DNA from: CAYYYJ01 sp964631205
GTDB lineage: Archaea > Aenigmatarchaeota > Aenigmatarchaeia > QMZP01 > JACQNV01
Assembly (NCBI GenBank): GCA_964631205.1
Contig: CAZVWU010000002.1
Location: forward strand, 69,682-133,681
Direction of reading: 5' to 3'
Length of the DNA: 64,000 bases
The notes below the pieces were generated by a model that saw only the letters and a list, made by a program, of their open reading frames with translations, made no database searches and was not told where the DNA came from. Within the stretch, counting starts at the first letter, position 1; every line of letters begins with the position of its first letter. The position numbers and the translations under genes are program-made. Of this stretch, positions 1 through 7,938 are shown piece after piece.

Positions 1-545
1 TAGATTCCGAACACCTGCACATTATTTTTGTTTGCCTCCATCCTAAAGCTTTCTGTAAAACCTTTGATTGCGGCCTTGCTTGCGCAATATATTGCTCTGT
101 TTTCCCTTGGCGTTATTGCATTTATGGAAACTATGTTGACTATTTTGCCTGACCCCTTTTCTTTCATGTGCGTGTAGAAAATCCTTGTCAGTTGGATGTG
201 AGATATTGTATTAATTTCAATAAGTTCAGTTATTTCTTCTTCAGTTAGATCTTGAAGTTGCTTTTCATTAAAAATTCCCGCATTGTTTACCAGCACATCC
301 ACTTTGCCGTATTTTTTTAATGTTTCAGACAAAAGTTTTTCCCTAATTTCTTTTTTTGCGATGTCGCCTGCAATAATAAGGCAATCAACTTTATTTTTTA
401 CAATCTGTTGTTTAACCGTCTCAAGCTTATTTAGATCCCTGCCGGATAAACCAAGATCATAGCCTTTTTTTGAGAATGCTAAAGCAATGGCTTTTCCTAA
501 GCCTGAACCAGAGCCTGTTATCAGGGCGACTTTTGGTGTTTTCAT
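1..545 (-). CDS. SDR-family oxidoreductase, C-terminus off the window
   Basis: Translating the minus strand from the ATG at 545 gives an open frame that runs off the left edge (about 181 residues). It is a short-chain dehydrogenase/reductase with a Rossmann fold. The cofactor motif TGSGSGLG lies near residues 10-17, the structural NNAG motif near residue 90, and the catalytic pair is a Ser in NIVSINAI followed 13 residues later by YCASK. SDR enzymes use NAD(P)H to reduce or oxidise small alcohols, ketones or sugars; the substrate cannot be told from this part. The next gene downstream of the start (556-1030) is on the same strand, 10 nt away. Family assignment is firm, substrate unknown. Confidence 0.9.
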   Translation of the reverse strand, partial: MKTPKVALITGSGSGLGKAIALAFSKKGYDLGLSGRDLNKLETVKQQIVKNKVDCLIIAGDIAKKEIREKLLSETLKKYGKVDVLVNNAGIFNEKQLQDLTEEEITELIEINTISHIQLTRIFYTHMKEKGSGKIVNIVSINAITPRENRAIYCASKAAIKGFTESFRMEANKNNVQVFGI

Positions 546-555
546 GACAATTAGA

Positions 556-1030
556 TTAAATCTTTACTTTAAATCTTTTTATTTGCACTAGAGCTTTTAG
601 GATTTCAGACTTCTGGTCATAAGCCATTTTTGGGAGGCTGTCCACAGCAAACCATTTTGTACCGCTGAACTCAACGCCTTCTTTTTTCTGAATTCCTAAA
701 ATAATTTTCACAGGGTAAACGTGTGTGCACGAGTGTTTTGTTTTGTCTTGGGATGGCTTGTCATCTATCCAGCAGGGGAAGTTTGGTGAGAATGGGGACA
801 GGATTTTTACCTTTACATTCAATTCTTTGGCCTGCCTGTTTATTGTTTCTAAAAGTGTTTCGTTTTTCCATTGCCTCCCCTCCAATAAGGCACCATTTGC
901 CTTTTTCGTAGCCTGTTTTCCTTACAAGGAGCAGGGCTTCTAGCTTTGATTTTACTTTTTTTAGAATTAAGAGATCGGCTGTCGGTATGGGTGTTTTTTG
1001 TCTTACCAGATTGTATTCTTTGGTTGACAT
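556..1030 (-). pseudogene. Nudix hydrolase split by a one-base frameshift
   Basis: Two overlapping minus-strand frames make one Nudix protein. The upstream frame (ATG at 1030) gives the N-terminal beta strands up to KWCLIGG; the downstream frame continues with RQWKNETLLETINRQAKEL to a stop at 556. Removing one G from the GGGG run (plus-strand CCCC near 874-879) joins them into GG-RQWKNE-x7-RQAKEL, matching the G-x5-E-x7-RE Nudix pattern. The box is degenerate: RE-U-x-EE reads RQAKEL, so two catalytic Glu positions are altered even after repair. Nudix enzymes hydrolyse nucleoside diphosphates linked to another moiety. It could be a real pseudogene, or an intact gene with a sequencing error in a homopolymer. 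Confidence 0.75.
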
Positions 1031-1130
1031 TCAGTAGTCTTTGTTTTTTGAAGATGACATAATCATGTATATTATTTGAGAATTAGTTGGTTTTCTAGTT
1101 AATATTCAAAAATAGGCATTATCTGATTGA

Positions 1131-2012
1131 TTATTTTTTATTGAATAGTGTGTTTATGATAGCCATTCCCATTTGTTCTGTTCCAGCTGCCACTATTCTC
1201 CTTTTCCCGTTGAAATCGTAGGCACTGGAATCCAATGCCATAGGATTGTCTTTATCCAGTTCAGCTATCCAGCCGCCACCTTCCTTAACAAACAAATAAC
1301 CTGCACCAAGCTCATGCTCTTTTTGCCTTAGGTTTACCCATCCGTCAAAGGAACCTGTGCCATCTGGCTTGCCGCCGACTAAACTTGCATAGTGGCCACC
1401 TGAAGTTGCGTAATCTTTGACCCATGCAACGCGTGAAAGGCCGTTCAAATCTACATGTTCATTGGTTCCAATTAAAGCATAGTGATCGAAACCTATCCTT
1501 GCAGGCTCTTTTCCTGAGAAATCTGTCCTTCCGGAACACTTCACATGTTTGCCGTCAAGTGTAACTCCCTTTCCGCTCTCAGCATACCAGAGTTTTCCAG
1601 AATTTATTTCAACTATTCCAGCTGCAACCAAATCCGAGTATCTCGGTTCTCTAGGAGAGTCGAAGACCGCGACTATTGAGGTTGAAGGCGCCAACCCTCT
1701 AGCTGACCTCCAATTGTCTGTCCCGTCTATATCATCAAAAGCAATTGTGATTTCAGGGTTTTTATGGGCTTTTATCCCACCATGATTTTTTACTAATTCC
1801 TCATCGAAAAATACTGCCTTAACACGATTGTCCATCAAATATCCTAGGACGTTCTGTGCTATAGCAAGATCTGCTTTCGAAGAAGGGTTGTACATTTCTG
1901 CTCCGGCATCGTAAACCACTTGCCTGCCTTCTTCGCCTACAACCAAAGCTGTATCTCTAGATATTTTCAGCACCCCTAGGACGAGTTGTTTGTAGGTTGT
2001 CATAAGTTCCAT
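1131..2012 (-). CDS. Inositol monophosphatase / FBPase-superfamily phosphatase
   Basis: This 293-residue protein shows the metal-binding signatures of the lithium-sensitive phosphatase superfamily: FFDEE near residue 90, DDIDGTDN near residue 113, and the C-terminal GAGYLFVKEGGG. In most relatives the last block is WDxAAG; here it reads KEHELGAG, so the usual Asp appears as Glu or is shifted. The family removes phosphate from inositol phosphates, fructose-1,6-bisphosphate or PAP using Mg2+. The start may be the ATG at 2012 or the one three codons later. The 13-nt overlap with the gene above it (2000-2674) suggests cotranscription. Since a dedicated archaeal FBPase lies at 23952-25037, an inositol-phosphate or other sugar-phosphate role is more likely, by inference. 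Confidence 0.85.
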   Translation of the reverse strand: MELMTTYKQLVLGVLKISRDTALVVGEEGRQVVYDAGAEMYNPSSKADLAIAQNVLGYLMDNRVKAVFFDEELVKNHGGIKAHKNPEITIAFDDIDGTDNWRSARGLAPSTSIVAVFDSPREPRYSDLVAAGIVEINSGKLWYAESGKGVTLDGKHVKCSGRTDFSGKEPARIGFDHYALIGTNEHVDLNGLSRVAWVKDYATSGGHYASLVGGKPDGTGSFDGWVNLRQKEHELGAGYLFVKEGGGWIAELDKDNPMALDSSAYDFNGKRRIVAAGTEQMGMAIINTLFNKK

Positions 2013-2674
2013 TCCGATTCTGGAAAATATAACTCTTTATAAAAACGAAATTTTACCAAGGGCTGTAAATCTCTTGCAAATTCTATCGGTATTCCCCATT
2101 TTTCAGCTATCTCTACAAGCCTAGGGCCACATGGTATCGTCATGCCATTTATGTGGGTATATGTTCTTATCCTACCTGTCGTGATTATTTTTTCAGGTAC
2201 AGACCTCTCATTTACTTTTCCATCTAAAAAATCTCTTTTACCGAAGAACGCTTGCCAGAAGTTACCTGTTTCTGCACAAAAAACTAAATTAATTGAACAG
2301 AGACTTGAATAATCTAGTCTTTCTTCAGGAGGTAATCGCCTTTTGGTTCTCAACCTTTCATATATAGCTTCTCCTGTAATATCCTCTGGTAAAAGTAGAA
2401 TACCACCTCTTTTTTTTGCTTTTTCTCTTTGAGTATAAAGCTCGCGACAATCCTGTTTAGTGCCAACAAAAAGAACTCTATCGGATGTAGATGCGCTGCG
2501 GACAGGCGGAGTTTTATAGAAATGCTCTTCTGTAGATTCTTTACGAGGGTTATCTCTATAAATATCTGTTTCATACCACCATAAAAGTGTTTTTGTAATC
2601 GGCACTTCGTGTCCTGTCACTACCAAGAGCCTTTTTCTCAAACCTTCTCTAAGAGACCTATAATCCGTCCTCAT
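2000..2674 (-). CDS. Hypothetical protein, 224 aa
   Basis: I do not recognise this family. The protein is soluble, with no signal peptide or membrane segment. It has a basic N-terminus, alternating beta-like stretches (RLLVVTG, VLFVG, GGILLLPED) suggestive of an alpha/beta fold, and a C-terminal part with a CGPRLVEIAEKWGIP segment. The stop overlaps the start of the IMPase-family gene by 13 nt, so the two are probably translated from one message. The ATG at 2674 lies about 32 nt from a TATA box shared with the divergent gene at 2737. Confidence 0.6.
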   Translation of the reverse strand: MRTDYRSLREGLRKRLLVVTGHEVPITKTLLWWYETDIYRDNPRKESTEEHFYKTPPVRSASTSDRVLFVGTKQDCRELYTQREKAKKRGGILLLPEDITGEAIYERLRTKRRLPPEERLDYSSLCSINLVFCAETGNFWQAFFGKRDFLDGKVNERSVPEKIITTGRIRTYTHINGMTIPCGPRLVEIAEKWGIPIEFARDLQPLVKFRFYKELYFPESEWNL

Positions 2675-2700
2675 AAATATACCGGAAGAATGAATAGTGA

Positions 2701-2713
2701 GCTTATAAAGCTT
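2701..2713. promoter_or_regulatory. Shared bidirectional TATA box
   Basis: The near-palindrome gcttataaagctt sits almost midway between two divergent ATGs (2674 on minus, 2737 on plus), about 31-32 nt from each. On both strands it reads as a usable archaeal TATA box. No other A/T box in the 62-nt gap is better placed, so one TBP site may serve both genes. Confidence 0.6.
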
Positions 2714-2736
2714 ATTACTATTTATTGGGCATATTT

Positions 2737-3555
2737 ATGGCAATAGCATTTGATCCTTCTAAAATAGACCCTGTAATAAGAGAACGATGGGAAGCTGATG
2801 GGAAGCAAATTCCTTATGTGAACAATTTAACTAGCAAGGGCCCTGTTTATATCGTGGATAATTCTGGGAATTTCTGGGCTGCTGTAGTTGATGTGAAAAC
2901 TAAGGGCTATAGGTATCTATTTGCAGTAGCCAGGTGCATAAACGGCGGGGGAAATTATGATGACCCTAAACTCCTAACGCCACTTGATCTCATGAAGGCG
3001 GAGATTGAAGAGGAATTGGATAATAGGGAAGTTTCACAGGCTTTGGCTGATTCGGTAGTTCCTATTGGTGAATACTTCAAAATAGGCGAACAACGGGCTC
3101 ACGGCCATAAAGAAATGGGCACTGTAAGGATACATGACAGTATTTTTGCGTCAACAATAGAAATGGGCGCCCTCTTCGAGGCTTTGAAACTCCCAAGAGA
3201 ACTCCAAAACCATAAAGCGCTTGAAGAATATTTGACTAGAATTTCGCCTCAAAATGCGCGGAGAGTTTTCTCGTACAGTGAATTGAATACAGGTGTTCCA
3301 AGGGTCTTGGTTGAATGCATTGAAAGGGTGCCTTTTGCATGGGGCGATGGCGTGGAATTTGTAGACGCTACAAAAAAATTGCATGGCTTTGTTCCTGTTC
3401 TTGAGACAGATGAGGAGGGGATGACTGTTTTAAAGCTTTCGACAAACCCATTAACACGTTATACAGAAAGATTGGATTTATTGGAGATAACTATTAGAAA
3501 TCCATTTAAGAAAAAATTAGCTGATGGCGACGCTCTCCAGCTAGACAAGAAATAG
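2737..3555 (+). CDS. Possible degenerate Nudix-fold protein, 272 aa
   Basis: The open frame begins at a TTG (2725), but the ATG at 2737 fits a leaderless start behind the TATA box at 2701-2713. The N-terminal third has beta strands (PVYIVDNSG, YRYLFAVARC), then INGGG followed after about 15 residues by AEIEEELD, which resembles the GG...REUxEEUG arrangement of a Nudix box with Arg replaced by Ala. The remaining 150 residues match nothing I know. The Nudix reading is inference from one motif; hydrolase activity is doubtful because the G-x5-E spacing is not kept. It is transcribed away from the 2000-2674 gene. Confidence 0.5.
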   Translation: MAIAFDPSKIDPVIRERWEADGKQIPYVNNLTSKGPVYIVDNSGNFWAAVVDVKTKGYRYLFAVARCINGGGNYDDPKLLTPLDLMKAEIEEELDNREVSQALADSVVPIGEYFKIGEQRAHGHKEMGTVRIHDSIFASTIEMGALFEALKLPRELQNHKALEEYLTRISPQNARRVFSYSELNTGVPRVLVECIERVPFAWGDGVEFVDATKKLHGFVPVLETDEEGMTVLKLSTNPLTRYTERLDLLEITIRNPFKKKLADGDALQLDKK

Positions 3556-3612
3556 GACAGTAGGCAGCTTTTTATTTAACTTACAACTATTTTATTTAGT
3601 TGATTAGATTTT

Positions 3613-4290
3613 ATGAAAGTTAGTTTGGCTATTTTAACTTACAACGAAATTGAAGGCGTTAAAGTAATAGTCCCGAGAATCCCAAAAAAGGGGCTTTACG
3701 AAATTTTTTGCGTTGACTATAATTCCAAAGATGGGACTGTTGAGTGGATGAAGAAGCATGGGATAAGGGTTGTGCACCAGAAGACAAAAGGCAGGGCAGA
3801 GGCTGTTAGGATTGCTTTTGAAAAGGCAAAAGGTGATGCTGTGATAATTTTCAGCCCTGACGGGAATGAGGTTCCTGAAGACATTCCAAAACTGATTAAG
3901 AAAATGGGGGAGGGGTATGATCTTGTCATAGCATCAAGGTTTACAAAGACTTCAAAGGCTGCAGATGCAGGATGGATGCATGCTTTTGGGAATAACATGA
4001 TCACATTCTCTACAAATTTGTTCCATGGGACTCATGTCACAGATGCAATAAACGGGTTCAGGATTGTGGACAAGAAAGCTTACCAGAAAATAGGCGGTAT
4101 AAAAGCCACAAGGCATGAGGGGGATGTTGAGATGACAATAAAGTTTGCAAAGGCTGGATTCAGTATAGGGGAGATCCCGACAGATGAACCCCCAAGAATT
4201 GGCGGGCAAGCAAAGATAAGGACTTTCACTGACGGCAAACTTTACATGAAGACTATATTGAAAGAGTGGATAAGCAGGGATAAGGGATAA
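3613..4290 (+). CDS. Family 2 glycosyltransferase (dolichol-phosphate sugar synthase type)
   Basis: This 225-residue GT-A enzyme begins with the typical VSLAILTYNE, then VDYNSKDGTVEW, the DxD-like FSPDGNEVPED at about residues 81-90, and IASRF. The EGDVEMTIKFAKAGFSIGEIP block and EPPRIGG near the C-terminus resemble polyprenyl-phosphate mannosyl/glucosyltransferases. It probably moves a sugar from a nucleotide sugar to a polyprenyl phosphate at the cytoplasmic membrane face, providing donors for the GT-C enzymes next door. There is no membrane segment. It is followed 27 nt later by a GT-C gene on the same strand and starts the glycosylation island ending at 16114. Confidence 0.9.
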   Translation: MKVSLAILTYNEIEGVKVIVPRIPKKGLYEIFCVDYNSKDGTVEWMKKHGIRVVHQKTKGRAEAVRIAFEKAKGDAVIIFSPDGNEVPEDIPKLIKKMGEGYDLVIASRFTKTSKAADAGWMHAFGNNMITFSTNLFHGTHVTDAINGFRIVDKKAYQKIGGIKATRHEGDVEMTIKFAKAGFSIGEIPTDEPPRIGGQAKIRTFTDGKLYMKTILKEWISRDKG

Positions 4291-4317
4291 TCTTATATAT
4301 TCAGTTGAGAAACGGTT

Positions 4318-5730
4318 ATGGGTTTTTTTATAACGTTTCGGAGGTTAGGCGATTGGATTTCCAAGAGCGATAGGAATGCGGCTTTATTTTTTCTTGCACT
4401 TGTAATCCTACTAAAATTCCCAACAATGGCGTTGGATTACCATTGGGACGCAATACTTTATTCAAGGCAGGCATTGTTTTATGCAGATAATGGACCGTTC
4501 GCTGTCCCAGAAGGAAGGATTGCGCATGTTCCGCTGCTGCAGTGGATTACAGCAATACCATTTAAAATTTTTGGAGAATCTCCATTTGTTGCGCATTTTA
4601 TTATATCCATTTTCTCTTTTATTGGAGTTTTTTATGCATATAGGCTGGGGAAACATTTAAAAGGGAACGGAGCTGGTTTAATTGCAGCTTTTTTTGTTTT
4701 GCTGTTGCCTGCTTACTTCTCAATAAGCGGCCAGTTTTTATTTGATGTGCCTGTTACAGCTGCTACCTTGGCTGCGGTATATTATTTCATAAAAGATGAC
4801 ACTAAGAAATATCTTGTTGCTGCAGGCGCTGCTGTCTTATTAAAGGAAAGTGGTATATTGGTTGTCGGTGCTGCAGTGTTGTATGCCATTTTCAAAGAAA
4901 GAAAGAAAATAATTATTTATGCGTCCCCAATGGCTCTCACAGTATTGTGGCAGTTTTGGATGTCGTTGAACAGGGAAGTAAGCGGGTTTCTGATACCTTC
5001 AACAATAGGCAAAATTCCTTTAAGGTTATTTGCATCTATGTATGATGCGCTTTTTATCAACTATGCCTGGCTTCTTTTATTGCCAATGATTTATGCTGTT
5101 TACAAGAAAAAAATTCTGTTCAAAGATAAGGCATCAATTATACCGCTTACTGTTACTGTTTACATTTTATTTTTCGGGCTTGTGCCTGTTTTTATTTTGC
5201 CTAGGTATTTTTTGCCTGGGACTGCTCTGTTGTGCGTATTGTCTGCGGCGGCTCTTAATGATTCTTTAAAAAAATATAAAATTGCAGCTATTTTAATTTG
5301 CGCCCTTTTTGTTTCAGGGTATTTTTTCCATTATGGGATAAAGGGGGTTTTGGAGGACCCAATTTATAGGGGAGGGATTTACCAGAGCATTACCACGCAA
5401 TTAAAAAATGGTGAGATGACTTTGGATTACATTGACTTTGTAAAAGCGGAAGAGGGAGCTCTGGATTACATCTCTTCAAACTATAAGGGAAAAACAGTTG
5501 CTGCAAAATTCCCAATATATGAGCCCGAACTGGCTTCTGTTGAGAATGGGAAAAGGAAATGGTCTGCAAATAATATAACAGTCATCCCGACAGAACAGTT
5601 TGATAGGGCAGATATTCTGGTTCAGGAGTCCTGCTGTTTGGATTCTCTAAAGCCTGATTGGCCAGAAGCTGCAAGGTTTGGAGCCGGCTGGATAAATGAA
5701 GTTATTGTTTACAAAAATCCTGCCAAATAA
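4318..5730 (+). CDS. GT-C membrane glycosyltransferase (PMT/ArnT-like)
   Basis: The 470-residue protein has about ten hydrophobic segments. Its first extracellular loop carries DYHWDAILYSRQALFYADNG, where the acidic residue after the first membrane segment is the expected catalytic Asp of GT-C enzymes using polyprenyl-phosphate sugars. LLQWITAIPFKIFGESP and a later KESG follow the PMT/ArnT pattern. A soluble C-terminal domain of about 100 residues starts near LDYISSNYKGK. It likely transfers a sugar from a lipid carrier outside the cell to a protein or glycan. It is cotranscribed with the GT2 gene and abuts the convergent gene at 5731 with no gap. Confidence 0.85.
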   Translation: MGFFITFRRLGDWISKSDRNAALFFLALVILLKFPTMALDYHWDAILYSRQALFYADNGPFAVPEGRIAHVPLLQWITAIPFKIFGESPFVAHFIISIFSFIGVFYAYRLGKHLKGNGAGLIAAFFVLLLPAYFSISGQFLFDVPVTAATLAAVYYFIKDDTKKYLVAAGAAVLLKESGILVVGAAVLYAIFKERKKIIIYASPMALTVLWQFWMSLNREVSGFLIPSTIGKIPLRLFASMYDALFINYAWLLLLPMIYAVYKKKILFKDKASIIPLTVTVYILFFGLVPVFILPRYFLPGTALLCVLSAAALNDSLKKYKIAAILICALFVSGYFFHYGIKGVLEDPIYRGGIYQSITTQLKNGEMTLDYIDFVKAEEGALDYISSNYKGKTVAAKFPIYEPELASVENGKRKWSANNITVIPTEQFDRADILVQESCCLDSLKPDWPEAARFGAGWINEVIVYKNPAK

Positions 5731-7257
5731 TTATTTTTCACAGATTTTTTCCCCTGTCAGACAGATGTAGTTGCATGCCCTCTCTGGTTTTTTGTTTTGG
5801 AAGTTTTTGTATCTATAGATTTCTGTTGTAAGGTTGTTTTGAGAAACTGAGGATTCGAGGGTTAGGCTGTCTTTTATTTTGTCTATTGTTTTGTCCTGGC
5901 TCCAGGCAGAGTAAATTATATAATAGGCGTTTGATTCGTCAAGGGTTTTGAGGATTTCTTCTTTTGTCTTGTTTCCAAATGCGCACGACCTTATTATAAC
6001 TGCAGTTTTATTTTTGCCTTTCGTTGCAATATCCGAAATAATGGAAGAAGAAAACAGCGGCTCGTCATCTGAAAACAGTGCTACTGAGGCTCCTTCTGGA
6101 AGGTTTTGGAGGATTGTGTTGGACACTTTTTCCTGTGGGTAGCCTTGGATTGTCGGATAGAATACCAAAATTGAGGTTATTGAATAGAGTGTAAGAATGG
6201 AATAGATAATTTTACTGTTTTTTATTTTTGCCAGGTAGAATGAAAGGCTTACATAAGCAGGCAAAAGGAACAATTGGGAAAATCTTAGTTCTTTATTTGG
6301 AATTATAGAGAGACTGATATAGAAAATGAGGGAAAATATTAAAAATTCTTTCCAGAATTTTTCTTTTTTGTAGATATAGAATACTAGGGACAGGAAAAAA
6401 ACTAATGTTAACGGCGCGAAAACGGTTGGCTCTATGAGGAAATATAGCCAGAATCCAGGGCTTAAAGGGTTGGTGGGTTCGCCCTGCTGCGCTGCATAGC
6501 TTATAGCCACTATCTTGTTTATTTCTAGCCCGCCTACAGAATTGAGTAGAAGCAGGTACGGAGTTATGAAAATTATTACTGGTAATATTAAAATTACTAA
6601 ATTGTTGATTTTCTTTTTTAATTGTAAATCTTTTCTGGAAAATATGTAAACGATGAAAAAGATTAGCAGGATGCCGGATACCTGCTTGCTCAGAATCGCA
6701 AGGGAAACTGATATTCCAGCCAACAGCCAATATCTTTTACTTTCTTTTTCAAACGCCTTGGAGAAAAATAATATTGATAAAAGGATGGAAAAGTATGCGG
6801 AGAAGTCTTGGAAGGCCCTTGACGCATAAAGGAGGCTGTAGCTTGACAAGGAGAAAAATATTGTAGATATAAAGGCTGTTTTTTCATTAAAGTGTTTTTT
6901 TAGGAGTATGTAGAAAACAGAAAATGCAAGGAGCGCATAAATTAAGTTTACCATTCTTGCTACGACGATGGATGGACTTGAAAGAAAAAATACAAATGCA
7001 TTTGTAAGATGGTATACTGGCGGGTAGGCTATCTGGAGTTTTGGGTAGTGGACAAGGTAGTTTATGCTGAAATCATACAGGTTGCTGTACGATAGCCCTA
7101 TTTTTGGGATATTGGATATTAGATCTTTGTAAAAAACCGAAAGTAAAAGATGTGTTCCTTCATCTGAGAATGTGTAATTGTAAAAGAACGTTGGGACTAA
7201 AAAAATTGAAAATACAACCAGATAGATTATAAAAGCATTGGAATATACAGATTTCAT
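5731..7257 (-). CDS. GT-C membrane glycosyltransferase
   Basis: This 508-residue multi-pass protein has a first membrane segment followed by TFSDEGTHLLLSVFYKDL, the acidic loop expected of a GT-C catalytic site, and then YPPVYHLTNAFVF, which matches the PMT-type PPLY..L block. Ten or more hydrophobic segments are followed by a C-terminal soluble domain with four Cys (RSCAFG, ERACNYICLTGEKICEK). Its ATG (7255-7257) lies directly against the ATG of the divergent methyltransferase gene at 7258, so its promoter must lie inside that coding region. Acceptor and donor are unknown. Confidence 0.85.
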   Translation of the reverse strand: MKSVYSNAFIIYLVVFSIFLVPTFFYNYTFSDEGTHLLLSVFYKDLISNIPKIGLSYSNLYDFSINYLVHYPKLQIAYPPVYHLTNAFVFFLSSPSIVVARMVNLIYALLAFSVFYILLKKHFNEKTAFISTIFFSLSSYSLLYASRAFQDFSAYFSILLSILFFSKAFEKESKRYWLLAGISVSLAILSKQVSGILLIFFIVYIFSRKDLQLKKKINNLVILILPVIIFITPYLLLLNSVGGLEINKIVAISYAAQQGEPTNPLSPGFWLYFLIEPTVFAPLTLVFFLSLVFYIYKKEKFWKEFLIFSLIFYISLSIIPNKELRFSQLFLLPAYVSLSFYLAKIKNSKIIYSILTLYSITSILVFYPTIQGYPQEKVSNTILQNLPEGASVALFSDDEPLFSSSIISDIATKGKNKTAVIIRSCAFGNKTKEEILKTLDESNAYYIIYSAWSQDKTIDKIKDSLTLESSVSQNNLTTEIYRYKNFQNKKPERACNYICLTGEKICEK

Positions 7258-7938
7258 ATGTACGATTCCGAATATTTCAAAACAGTAGACAAGAGCTATA
7301 ACAGCTTTGATATCCTAAGGTTAAAGACGGTTGTTAATATATTAAAAGATTTGCCTAAAGGGAATTTATGCCTGGATGCCGGATCTGGAGGGGGGCATTA
7401 TCTTGATTTTCTTGTAGAGAGGTTTACTAAAGTAATTGGTTTTGAATTCAGCAAAGCCGGGATTAAGCAGTCAAAAAATATTATTCGTAAAAAAGCATTT
7501 ATAATAAATGGGAGTCTTGTGGAGAGGCTGCCTTTTATCGACAATAGTTTCGATTTTATTCTCTGCTCTGAAACATTGGAGCATTTGGACGGTCTGGATA
7601 CGGTGTTGTCTGAACTGAAAAGGGTATTAAAAAGTAATGGGAAGCTGCTTGTTACTGTGCCTAATTTTACAAAGCTTAGCTTTGAATATATAAGGGAGAT
7701 TGTTTCTGAAAAAGACCCTACGCATATTCACAGGTACTCTTTTTGTGGATGGGAAAAAATTTTATCCAGATATTTTTCCATTAAAAGGATATCATCTTCA
7801 AGCTTTATTCCTTCCTTTCCGCTGTATAGTCTGGGATTTTCAGACACGCGTATTTTAAAGATCGAAAGCATAACCAGAAAAATTCCAGTTTTCAGGGCTC
7901 TTGGAAGAGAATGTATTTTTCTTTTGGAAAAGCGTTAG
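7258..7938 (+). CDS. SAM-dependent methyltransferase (class I)
   Basis: The 226-residue protein carries motif I LDAGSGGGHYLDFL near residues 38-51, an acidic motif II FEFSKAG, and DFILCSETLEHL near residue 100 followed by LKRVLKSNGKLLVTVPN, as in Rossmann-fold class I methyltransferases of polysaccharide clusters. It could methylate a glycan or its lipid carrier, judged only from the neighbouring glycosyltransferases. The box ttataaaag near 7227-7235 lies about 25 nt before the ATG and inside the divergent GT-C gene. Its end overlaps the end of the convergent gene at 7935 by 4 nt. Confidence 0.9.
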   Translation: MYDSEYFKTVDKSYNSFDILRLKTVVNILKDLPKGNLCLDAGSGGGHYLDFLVERFTKVIGFEFSKAGIKQSKNIIRKKAFIINGSLVERLPFIDNSFDFILCSETLEHLDGLDTVLSELKRVLKSNGKLLVTVPNFTKLSFEYIREIVSEKDPTHIHRYSFCGWEKILSRYFSIKRISSSSFIPSFPLYSLGFSDTRILKIESITRKIPVFRALGRECIFLLEKR

